Assembly: GCA_900755005.1 (NCBI GenBank)
Contig: CAAEEX010000025.1
Coordinates: forward strand, 1 to 15,012
DNA: 15,012 nucleotides
Direction: 5' to 3'
Origin: an uncultured Collinsella sp.
GTDB lineage: Bacteria > Actinomycetota > Coriobacteriia > Coriobacteriales > Coriobacteriaceae
Part shown: positions 6,629 through 13,437 of the stretch, in pieces
Position numbering within the stretch: position 1 is the first letter of the stretch
How the letters are laid out: each line of letters begins with the position of its first letter
Made by a program: the position numbers and the translations under genes
The notes under the pieces: model-generated
The model's database searches: none
Told to the model about the DNA's origin: nothing
What the model saw: only the letters and a program-made list of their open reading frames with translations

Positions 6629-6721
6629 TTTCCCAGGCACCCGACCTTGACCTTCAAGCCGTCGCTCGCGTACCAAAGTACGCGTCGCTCCTCTTTCAGG
6701 TCAATCCCGGGCACCTGGAAA
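6629..6721. repeat. Large imperfect palindrome between copA and copZ
   Basis: An outer arm at 6629-6653 (starting TTTCCCAGGCACCCGACCTT) pairs with 6698-6721 (ending GGGCACCTGGAAA) with a few mismatches and one bulge. Near the centre is a perfect small hairpin, GCGTAC-CAAA-GTACGC (6668-6683), flanked by a direct repeat CGTCGCTC. It sits between the copA stop and the copZ start of one operon. It could be a REP-like insertion, an RNA processing site, or a partial attenuator that sets CopZ/CsoR levels below CopA. There is no U-tract. The pairing is seen; the role is inferred. Confidence 0.6.
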
Positions 6722-6750
6722 ACCCGTTCTAAATGGACTTAATGGTGAGC

Positions 6751-9093
6751 CTATTTTGCCACTTTGGGCTTAAAGGTTCGCAGGCGCAGAGCATTGCTTA
6801 CGACGCACACGCTCGACAGGCTCATGGCCGCGGCGCCGAACATCGGCGAGAGCTGCCATCCGGTGAGCGGGAAGAACACGCCCGCGGCCAGCGGAATGCC
6901 GATGCCGTTGTAGAACAGCGCCCAGAACAGGTCCTGCTTGATGTTGCGGATCGTGGCGCGCGAAAGCTCGATGGCGCGGGCGACGTCCATGAGGTCGCTG
7001 CGCATGAGTACCACGTCGGCGCCCTCCTTGGCGATGTCGGCGCCGGTGCCGATAGCAAGGCCCACGTCGGCGCGCGCCAGGGCGGGGGAGTCGTTGATGC
7101 CGTCGCCCACCATGGCGACCTTACTGCCCGCATCCTGCAGCTCGCGCACGTGGCGCTCCTTGTCGGCGGGAAGCACGTCGGCGATGACCTGCTTGCTGGT
7201 CAGTCCCACGCGTCGGGCAATCGCTTCGGCGGTGACGCGGTTGTCGCCGGTGAGCATGCGCACGTCGACGCCGAGCTTACGGAGCGCGGCGATGGCCCCG
7301 GCGCTCGTCTCCTTGACCTCGTCAGCTACGGCAATGGTGCCGGCAAGCTCGCCGTTCTTGGCAAAGAACAGCGGCGTCTTGCCCTCGGCGGCAAATTGCT
7401 CGGCAAGGCCCGCGGGCACGGTAACGCCCAGCTCGTTCATCAGGCGCACGTTGCCGGCTGCAATGGCGTTTTGCCCCTCGCGCGCCGTAACGCCACGCCC
7501 GGGCACGGCGGCAAAGTCCTCGACCGTGCGCGCGACAATTCCGCGCGCCTCGCACTCGGCCATAATCGCCTCGGCCAGCGGGTGCTCGCTTGAGCGCTCC
7601 AACGCGGCGGCCAGCTTGAGCAGCGCTTTTTCGCTCATGGCGGGCGAGCCGTCGGCGCGCGTGGCTACCACGATATCGGTCACGGCAGGCTTGCCGCGGG
7701 TGACCGTGCCCGTCTTATCGAGCACTACAGTGCCCACGCTGCGCAGGTTCTCCAGCGCCTCGGCGCTCTTAAACAGAATACCCATCTCGGCGCCCTTGCC
7801 GGTGCCCACCATAATGGCGACGGGCGTGGCCAGGCCGAGCGCGCACGGACAACTGATCACCAGCACGGCGACAGCGGAAGTGAGCGCCTCGTTCACGCTG
7901 CCGGTCAGTGCCATCCACACTGCAAAGGTCACGGCCGAGATCGCAAACACCACGGGCACGAACACGCCGGCGACTTTGTCGGCCATGCGGGCGATGGGCG
8001 CCTTGGTGGCGTTGGCATCCTCGACAAGCTGGATGATCTTGGCGAGCGACGTGTCGGCGCCCACGCGCGTGGCGCGGAAGGTGAACGACCCGGTGCGGTT
8101 GACCGTGGCGGCGTTGACAGTGTCGCCGGCGGTCTTTTCCACGGGGATGGACTCGCCGGTGAGCGCGCTTTCGTCCACGGCCGAGCTGCCCTCGAGCACC
8201 ACGCCATCGACAGGGATGGACTCTCCGGGGCGCATACGCAGGACCTGGCCGGGAAGGATGCTGTCGACGTCGACGGTGGTCTCGCTGCCGTCCTCTGCCA
8301 CGACGGTCGCGGTCTTGGGCGCCAGGTCGATGAGTGCCTCGATAGCGCCGCCGGTTTTGGACTTGCTGCGCGTCTCGAGATATTTGCCCACGGTGACCAG
8401 CGACAGGATCGTGCCCGCACTCTCAAAATACAGGTTGTCCATGCTCGTCATCATGGCCTCGTGGACCCGACCCGCGGCTAGCTGGTCGGCCATGATGAAC
8501 ATGGCGTAGAGCGACCAGGCGATGGAGGCGGTGGCGCCCACGGCAATAAGGGCGTCCATGGTAGGCGCGCCGTGTGCGAGTGATTTAAACCCGTTGATAA
8601 AGTACGCGTCGTTGACATAGACGATGGGAATGAGCAGGACGAGCTCAGTGAGGGCGAGCGTCATGCTGTGGATGTGGTCGGTGAAGATGCCGGGCAGCGG
8701 CCAGCCGAGCATGTGCCCCATGCCTATGTAGAACAGCGGGATGAGGAATACGATTGAGACGATGAGGCGGGTGCGCATGGCAGAGGCGGCGGCCTCCAGC
8801 TTTTTGGTTGGCGACTCCATATGGGCGGCGCCAGAGCTGGCTTGCGTGCTGCCGTTTGAGCCGGCGGTACCGGTGCCCGCATCGACGGGCGAGGCCGAGT
8901 AGCCGGCACGGTCGACGGCGGTGCAGATATCGTCGGGAGAGATCTGCGCGGGGTCATAGTCCACCAGCATGGAGCCGGCGAGCAGATTGACCGCGACGCT
9001 CTCGACGCCGTCGAGCTTGCTCACGGCACGGTCCACGTGCGCCTGGCAGGCGGCGCACGTCATGCCACCCACGTCGAACTTATCTTGAGCCAT
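6751..9093 (-). CDS. copA: Copper-exporting P1B-type ATPase CopA
   Basis: A 780-aa inner-membrane pump that uses ATP to export Cu(I). In order: one N-terminal HMA domain with MTCAAC (residues 11-16), a flexible Ser/Gly/Ala linker (about 71-95), and the first group of membrane helices from about 108. Then come the actuator motif TGE (312-314), the metal-transporting CPC in transmembrane helix 6 (415-417), the phosphorylation motif DKTGT (459-463), and the P1B-specific HP pair in SSEHPLAEA (504-505). TGDN (615-618) and GDGIND (663-668) complete the catalytic domain. The last two helices carry the YN and MSxSS residues that define the Cu(I)-specific P1B-1 subgroup. Length is usual for a one-HMA CopA. 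AGAAAGGAGAAG precedes ATG 9093. It is the first gene of the copA-copZ-csoR operon. Confidence 0.97.
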   Translation of the reverse strand: MAQDKFDVGGMTCAACQAHVDRAVSKLDGVESVAVNLLAGSMLVDYDPAQISPDDICTAVDRAGYSASPVDAGTGTAGSNGSTQASSGAAHMESPTKKLEAAASAMRTRLIVSIVFLIPLFYIGMGHMLGWPLPGIFTDHIHSMTLALTELVLLIPIVYVNDAYFINGFKSLAHGAPTMDALIAVGATASIAWSLYAMFIMADQLAAGRVHEAMMTSMDNLYFESAGTILSLVTVGKYLETRSKSKTGGAIEALIDLAPKTATVVAEDGSETTVDVDSILPGQVLRMRPGESIPVDGVVLEGSSAVDESALTGESIPVEKTAGDTVNAATVNRTGSFTFRATRVGADTSLAKIIQLVEDANATKAPIARMADKVAGVFVPVVFAISAVTFAVWMALTGSVNEALTSAVAVLVISCPCALGLATPVAIMVGTGKGAEMGILFKSAEALENLRSVGTVVLDKTGTVTRGKPAVTDIVVATRADGSPAMSEKALLKLAAALERSSEHPLAEAIMAECEARGIVARTVEDFAAVPGRGVTAREGQNAIAAGNVRLMNELGVTVPAGLAEQFAAEGKTPLFFAKNGELAGTIAVADEVKETSAGAIAALRKLGVDVRMLTGDNRVTAEAIARRVGLTSKQVIADVLPADKERHVRELQDAGSKVAMVGDGINDSPALARADVGLAIGTGADIAKEGADVVLMRSDLMDVARAIELSRATIRNIKQDLFWALFYNGIGIPLAAGVFFPLTGWQLSPMFGAAAMSLSSVCVVSNALRLRTFKPKVAK

Positions 9094-9140
9094 GGCTTCT
9101 CCTTTCTGTGGTTCGGTGTTGGAATTGTTAACCTGCCGAT

Positions 9141-9171
9141 ACTATACACCCATACCCCCTGGGGGTGTCCA
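9141..9171 (-). promoter_or_regulatory. copA promoter with CsoR-type operator
   Basis: On the minus strand a -35-like TGGACA (9171-9166) and a -10 TATAGT (9146-9141) are separated by 19 bases. Within that spacer lies a perfect palindrome, ACCCCC-T-GGGGGT (9154-9166). Paired C- and G-tracts flanked by TA are the hallmark of CsoR operators, and csoR is encoded in the same operon. A 19-base spacer with a central palindrome is also typical of MerR-family CueR promoters, but no cueR gene is in the window, so CsoR is the simpler reading. Confidence 0.75.
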
Positions 9172-9238
9172 GTGGAGATTGAAATGTATGACATTTCGTT
9201 ACAGAAGGATGCCGAGTGCCGGGGTCTCCAACCATTCA

Positions 9239-9693
9239 TCTCAATCTCTAACAACTAGTCCCGTTTTTCCGAGAATCTGTTACAGATCGAGACATTCCGT
9301 CGGACATCAACTCAGAATCTCGATCTGTAACATCTGACAGAGAAAATGACCCCTTACTGTTACAGATCAAGACAAACAATTTGGCGGCAAGCTAATGTCT
9401 CGTTCTGTAACATCTAGCAGCAAATATGACCTCTAACTGTTACAGATTGAGACAGACTGCCCGGGGTCAACTCAAATGTCTTGTTCTGTAACATCTGGAG
9501 CGGTTTTTGACCCCTTACTGTTACAGATTGAGATGTTGTCTCGCGGGGTTGGGGTTTATCTCGTTCTGTAACAACTAGACCCGTTTTTGCCGAGTTACTG
9601 TTACTGATCGAGACATTCCGCCGAGCCACAACTCAAGATCTCAATCTGTAACAACTAGACCGATTTTTGGGTCCTAGATGTTACAGATCGAGA
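9239..9693. repeat. Array C: six units of alternating inverted 15-mers
   Basis: Twelve 15-mers alternate in orientation. Forward arms start at 9239, 9318, 9398, 9479, 9559 and 9639; inverted arms start at 9278, 9358, 9438, 9519, 9599 and 9679. Every start-to-start step is 39-41 bp. Forward arms vary mainly at bases 4-6 (TCTCAATC, TCTCGATC, TCTCGTTC, TCTTGTTC). Units 1 and 5 share loop and linker text (CCCGTTTTT, then GAGACATTCCG), which points to duplication of several units at once. A degraded inverted arm (CGTTACAGAAGGATG, 9197-9211) lies close to one step to the left. The array fills most of the gap between the copA promoter and the kinase stop codon, ending 24 bases from the latter. Confidence 0.95.
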
Positions 9694-9717
9694 TGTTCAC
9701 GGCAAGACACTTGCTCC

Positions 9718-11802
9718 CTAAATACAGAACCCAGGGATCACGCAGGTTCGCTTTTTGGGATTGTCCGCGGGCGTTGCGTACATAAAGACGTCTCCGTCGT
9801 GGCCCACGCGGTTTATGTAGAGCGTGCCTTCGGTCTCCGACGTGTCGGGGCTCACCGTGCGCTCCCACCAGCAGGTGTCCTTACCTTTCCACTGGCGCAC
9901 CATGGTCGAGTTGGTGGAATACGCACTCACCTTGAGCTCGCGGAAGAGCTGGTACTCCTTGCCCTCGCCGTTGTAGATATCTGCCAGGTAGTGATAGTCC
10001 TCGACAAACGAATCGGGCGGCTGCACACCGCAGAGCTCGACCATGGCGGGCAGCCAAAGGGTTGCGGGCAGCTCGCTCAGGCACGAAGTGCTTTTGGCGA
10101 CACCCACATTGTTCGAGGTCTTCTTGACCGATTTGATAAGCGCGCGCAGCTCGTTGGGCAACAGCTTGAGGGCGTCGCTGTCGAGCCATTCTCGCAGCTC
10201 GCAATCTGCCCAGCCGGCACTCGGCGGTTCAACCGCAGCGTCGCGCTCGGCAATACCCGCATCGAACATAAACGTCAGCCCGGCCTTGCCCGTACCATCC
10301 AATAGCTCGTCGTGGCGGATGCCCACAAGCTGGGCCCCGACCTTCAGCCCGTTGGTGAGCGTTACACGCTTGGTGCACGGATAGGGGATATGCCCATCGG
10401 CGTCGAGCAGGTGGTAGCGCTTGGCAATCTCGCGTGCCTCGCTACGGGTCTCGGCGGCCTTAATCTTGAGCGAAATCTCCTGTAGCTGATCCCAGGTGTA
10501 GTCGTCAAGCGAGCTGCGGATGCCGACCAGGTAGTCGGGAATGCCAAAGCCATGGGTTGCCGCGCCAATGACGCCGAGCCCCGCAACGGCTGCAGCGACG
10601 CCGCCGATAATAAAGCGGCGGCGGGTTATGGCACCATGTCGGGCCTGCTCCAGAATTTCTCGCGCGCGCTCGCCAGCGACGTCGACCTTAAGGTGCGTAC
10701 CGGAGTCGATGTCGATCACGGCGTCATTGCCCGCGCCCTCGCGGCCCTCAGATTCTGCAGCGGGAAGGTATGTCGAGAGCGCCTCGAGCATCTGCTGTTC
10801 GGTGGGGCGATCGCCCTGTTCAACCGAGATACCTTTCATGATGATCTGGACAAGCGCTTTGTCGCCCTCGCAACGCGGCTCGAGCGGCGCCGGTTTTGTC
10901 TTGGTCTTTATGAGATAGAACGAGCCGGTTGCCGCGGCACCCGTCGACTCGACATCGAACGGTTTACGACCGCTGTAGAGCTGGTACAGAATGCTCGAAA
11001 GCGCATAGACGTCGATGGCGGGCGAGCGGCGAAGGGACGCGATGCCTTCGATATCCTGCGTGAGCATTTCAGGCGCGGCGTATGCGGGCGTGGCAAAGCG
11101 CCAGATGTCGGCACGTCGGGTAATCGTGTCATCGCTGAGGGCCATGGTGGCGGAGCCCATGTCGATGAGGCAGGGGTCAAAGGAGCAATCGGCAATCTGC
11201 TGCTCGAGCGTTCGGCTGGTGGTGCGGAACATGATATTGGCGGGCGACAGATCGCGATGGACGACCGGATTCACGAGGCCTTGGGTCATCAAGAGCGCGC
11301 GAAGCACGGCGTTTCCGACGGCGGCGACCATCTGGGTGGTTAGCCCGCCCGAGGTATCGTGCGGAAGCAGGGGCAGCGCTTGCTTGAGCGAGGTGCCCTC
11401 GACCCACTCCATGAGGATGAGCGGGTCGTCCTCGCAAGAGCCGTAGCCATAGACACGCGGAAATCCTCGCAGGTGCGAGACGGTGCACAGGTGACGGTAC
11501 TCCTCGAACAGCGCGGCGGTGTTGGCCAGGTGCGCGGCCGATTGCTCGGCGGAGCGATCGGGTGCCTGACCAGAAAGGATGGCGTTGTCTTTGAGCAGCT
11601 TGACGGCAAAGACCTCGCCGTTGGTGTTGGTTGCGCGCAGCACGTGGCCGATGTTGCCGTCGCTGCGATGGGCCGTTTGAAGAATGAGCGTCATAAACCG
11701 GCGCTTGGCATCGTCCTCGGCGCTGGGGTCGACCGCCACGGCGGTGTCGAACGTGTCGAGACGGATGAGCTTGTCGCCATAGGCGCTATCGGTAGTATCC
11801 AT
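9718..11802 (-). CDS. Membrane Ser/Thr protein kinase with C-terminal DUF6273-like domain
   Basis: A 694-aa predicted single-pass kinase. The N-terminal kinase domain covers about residues 40-350. It has the ATP-anchoring lysine in FAVKLL (K68), the catalytic loop VHRDLSPAN (H182-N189), DMG in place of DFG (D214-G216), APEM (243-246) and DVYALSSILYQLYSGRKPF. The glycine-rich loop is degenerate (AHRSDGNIGHV), but the catalytic residues are intact, so it is probably active. A basic stop-transfer patch, RRR, precedes one membrane helix at about 397-418. The C-terminal part, predicted outside, ends in a domain I match to DUF6273: REWLDSDALKLLP, VKKTSNNVG, LWLPAMVEL and a final VIPGFCI. The ligand is unknown. 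ATG 11802 has AAAGGA upstream. It follows an FHA gene on the same strand. Confidence 0.88.
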   Translation of the reverse strand: MDTTDSAYGDKLIRLDTFDTAVAVDPSAEDDAKRRFMTLILQTAHRSDGNIGHVLRATNTNGEVFAVKLLKDNAILSGQAPDRSAEQSAAHLANTAALFEEYRHLCTVSHLRGFPRVYGYGSCEDDPLILMEWVEGTSLKQALPLLPHDTSGGLTTQMVAAVGNAVLRALLMTQGLVNPVVHRDLSPANIMFRTTSRTLEQQIADCSFDPCLIDMGSATMALSDDTITRRADIWRFATPAYAAPEMLTQDIEGIASLRRSPAIDVYALSSILYQLYSGRKPFDVESTGAAATGSFYLIKTKTKPAPLEPRCEGDKALVQIIMKGISVEQGDRPTEQQMLEALSTYLPAAESEGREGAGNDAVIDIDSGTHLKVDVAGERAREILEQARHGAITRRRFIIGGVAAAVAGLGVIGAATHGFGIPDYLVGIRSSLDDYTWDQLQEISLKIKAAETRSEAREIAKRYHLLDADGHIPYPCTKRVTLTNGLKVGAQLVGIRHDELLDGTGKAGLTFMFDAGIAERDAAVEPPSAGWADCELREWLDSDALKLLPNELRALIKSVKKTSNNVGVAKSTSCLSELPATLWLPAMVELCGVQPPDSFVEDYHYLADIYNGEGKEYQLFRELKVSAYSTNSTMVRQWKGKDTCWWERTVSPDTSETEGTLYINRVGHDGDVFMYATPADNPKKRTCVIPGFCI

Positions 11803-11843
11803 GGCGTTCCTTTGTCTGGCATGGGTTGCCGCACGTATGCGTC

Positions 11844-11886
11844 GGCAGTGCGGCTATTGGTAAAGCATCATGATAGCCGCACTGCC
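11844..11886. repeat. Perfect 14-bp inverted repeat between the FHA and kinase genes
   Basis: GGCAGTGCGGCTAT (11844-11857) and ATAGCCGCACTGCC (11873-11886) form a perfect stem around a 15-base loop. It lies in the 173-base gap between the FHA stop and the kinase start. It has no U-tract, so it may be an attenuator-like or mRNA-stabilising structure, or a protein binding site near a promoter for the kinase gene. Confidence 0.6.
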
Positions 11887-11945
11887 AGCGTATGCCGCTG
11901 AGTATTGTCGTTTACGACGCAGAAGGTAGAAGACAAAAGACGGGT

Positions 11946-11966
11946 GGCGACCGTTTTTCGATCGCC
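11946..11966 (-). terminator. Candidate terminator after the FHA gene
   Basis: Read on the minus strand, GGCGATCG-AAAAA-CGGTCGCC forms an 8-bp stem (one G-T pair) with a 5-base loop, 9 bases after the FHA stop. The following stretch is only moderately T-rich (ACCCGTCTTTTGTCTTCT). It is probably a leaky terminator that would lower, not abolish, read-through into the kinase gene. Confidence 0.5.
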
Positions 11967-11975
11967 GCCCGCGCG

Positions 11976-12938
11976 CTAGTCCACAATGACAAGGAATGTC
12001 GTGTAGAGGCCAAGATGGAGCCTGTCGCTGTTTTCGATTTCCACCGGGGGATAGATTTTGCCAGGCTCGCGTTGGTCACGCGGCGGCTCAATCACAATGT
12101 CGCCGTCGCCTGCGCCCGATTCGAGCACCGTGCCGTTGGTCGATCCAAGGCCCTGGGCGTACCAGTGCTCACCCTCGAGCCAAATACGAAGATGCTCGCG
12201 CGAGGCGTCGGCGCCTACATCGGTGATGCAGGGCGAGGTTTTGGGCAAAGAACCAATCACGGTGCCGCGCGGATCGCGTGTGAGGGGATGGATTTGCATG
12301 TCGGCGCAGTTGTCGGCATGGGTTCTGAGCAGACCGAGGTTGGGAGCGACGGTGTGCGGCTGCTCCAGGCTGCTCATAAAGCCACGTCCGACGGTAGTTT
12401 CGGTGGTGCCAAAGTGCCCGCCCGTCTTGCTGTCGCAAAAGCGCTCGACGGTGGCCACGCCCTGAACGGGATCGGCGAGCGCCCCCGTTGCCACAAAGAG
12501 CATAAGGTAAAGCGTGCTTTTCTCGCGCACGGCATTGCCGTCAAAGTTGTCGATGCGATTGAGGGCATTTGCATATAGGCGGCTGTCCAGCTTGTAGCTG
12601 GCGAGAGCCGACATCATTTCGTTGGCGGCCGGACCGCGATAGTGCTCGGCGATTGCCCGATAGGCGGACTCGCCGCCGCCGAGCTTGCTGCAGATTGCCG
12701 AGGAAAGGTTGAGCGTGGTGACGGTAAAGTCGCTGTAGATGGAGGGCGCGCACTGGTCAGGCTTGCGATGGACGATGTAACGGGTGAGATACGAGCGGTT
12801 GGAAGAGCATTTCTCGAGCAGGGTACTGCCGAGATAAGAGTTTCCATTGATGAGCATTCGGGCGATCTCGAGATGTTTAAGACCGCCGAACGAGCGAATA
12901 TCGTTATAGAGGACCGAGCAAGGCGTCTCTGCTGCCAC
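11976..12938 (-). CDS. FHA-domain protein with unrecognised N-terminal region
   Basis: A 320-aa soluble protein. The C-terminal 95 residues form a forkhead-associated domain, which binds phosphothreonine peptides. GTVIG starts it at about 226, SREH lies at 246-249, GSTNGT at 265-270, and the last strand is DRLHLGLYTTFLVIVD. The conserved Ser-Arg-x-His and Ser-Thr-Asn-Gly contacts are present. The N-terminal 210 residues look mainly helical and match no domain I know; they include RYIVHRKPDQ and FCDSKTGGHFG. I chose GTG 12938 because AAAGGAGG (12951-12944) lies 5 bases before it; the longer frame from a TTG at 12968 would run through that ribosome binding site. The membrane kinase lies downstream on the same strand, so this protein is a likely substrate or phospho-reader in its pathway. 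No PP2C phosphatase is in view. Confidence 0.85.
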   Translation of the reverse strand: MAAETPCSVLYNDIRSFGGLKHLEIARMLINGNSYLGSTLLEKCSSNRSYLTRYIVHRKPDQCAPSIYSDFTVTTLNLSSAICSKLGGGESAYRAIAEHYRGPAANEMMSALASYKLDSRLYANALNRIDNFDGNAVREKSTLYLMLFVATGALADPVQGVATVERFCDSKTGGHFGTTETTVGRGFMSSLEQPHTVAPNLGLLRTHADNCADMQIHPLTRDPRGTVIGSLPKTSPCITDVGADASREHLRIWLEGEHWYAQGLGSTNGTVLESGAGDGDIVIEPPRDQREPGKIYPPVEIENSDRLHLGLYTTFLVIVD

Positions 12939-12943
12939 GGATA

Positions 12944-12951
12944 CCTCCTTT
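12944..12951 (-). promoter_or_regulatory. Ribosome binding site deciding a GTG start
   Basis: AAAGGAGG on the minus strand is a near-perfect Shine-Dalgarno sequence, 5 bases before GTG 12938. It rules out the longer TTG-initiated frame from 12968. Confidence 0.85.
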
Positions 12952-13045
12952 GATTGCTTCCTAGCCAATATGGCGATAGGAATAAATGGCCCCCGGTGGG
13001 CGACGTATTAAATGGCTGCGCAATATATAGCGTAACCAAAGCAAC

Positions 13046-13051
13046 ATTATA
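13046..13051 (-). promoter_or_regulatory. Possible -10 element for the FHA-kinase genes
   Basis: A consensus TATAAT occurs on the minus strand at 13051-13046, about 108 bases before the FHA start. No good -35 is found at normal spacing, so this is a weak call. The region between it and the start is more AT-rich than the genes. Confidence 0.35.
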
Positions 13052-13119
13052 GGCCACGTGTTCGAAATTGCAGGAAGACCGAGAGATTTTGGTTTGGACT
13101 GGACGGTAATCCCTCTCTG

Positions 13120-13174
13120 TCTTGTTCTGTAACATTTGGGGCCGGTTTTGCTCCGCAGCCGTTACAGATTGAGA
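13120..13174. repeat. Unit D: solitary pair of the inverted 15-mers
   Basis: One forward arm, TCTTGTTCTGTAACA (13120-13134), and one inverted arm, CGTTACAGATTGAGA (13160-13174), lie exactly 40 bp apart, start to start. This is the same geometry as arrays A-C. It lies between the divergent FHA and helicase genes, about 180 bases upstream of the FHA start. No further in-phase arm is visible on either side. Confidence 0.9.
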
Positions 13175-13206
13175 CAATCAGCCTCGTCCGCCTCGTCATC
13201 TGTGGT

Positions 13207-13437
13207 TTACGTGGGGGCATGCGAAGCACGGGTATACTAACCCGCGGCGAATCTGCTCCATCGCTTAGAGCTGCTGCGTCTGGACGGCGCGTGATAGGGC
13301 TGCCAAAGCGATCGCCAGCGTGCTGAGCAACGTCCTCTCTGTGCGCACCTGTTTTTGTATGTATTAGCGCACTACCAAGCACGCCCGCGCGGCCGCATGC
13401 CGCGCTCATGACGCGTGCAGATAAGGAACAACAACAT
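13207..13437 (+). promoter_or_regulatory. Possible promoter and leader of the DEAD-box helicase gene
   Basis: A -10-like TATACT at 13233-13238 has only a weak -35 candidate (TTTACG, 13207-13212, spacing 20). If used, it would give a leader of nearly 200 bases. The leader holds GC-rich self-complementary patches (for example GCGATCGC at 13309-13316) and AAGGA at 13423-13427, 10 bases before the ATG. RNA helicase and cold-shock genes often have long regulatory leaders, but I see no named riboswitch or thermosensor here. Confidence 0.35.

Noticed and set aside
6733..8509. Plus-strand frames opposite copA (6733-7593 and 6938-8509)
   Set aside because: They are antisense shadows of a gene with all P1B ATPase motifs, and one is a low-complexity Ser/Ala/Thr-rich peptide.
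9239..9693. CRISPR array
   Set aside because: Regular 15-base repeats with 25-base spacers look CRISPR-like, but the repeats alternate in orientation, are shorter than usual CRISPR repeats, and some spacers are shared between arrays A and B. No cas genes are present.
10552..11901. Plus-strand frames opposite the kinase
   Set aside because: They have no ribosome binding sites or recognisable domains, and they lie opposite intact kinase motifs.
13070..13084. Extra inverted arm left of unit D
   Set aside because: Only the last bases (GACCGAGA) resemble the arm, and the distance to the next arm is 50 bp, out of phase with the 40-bp step.
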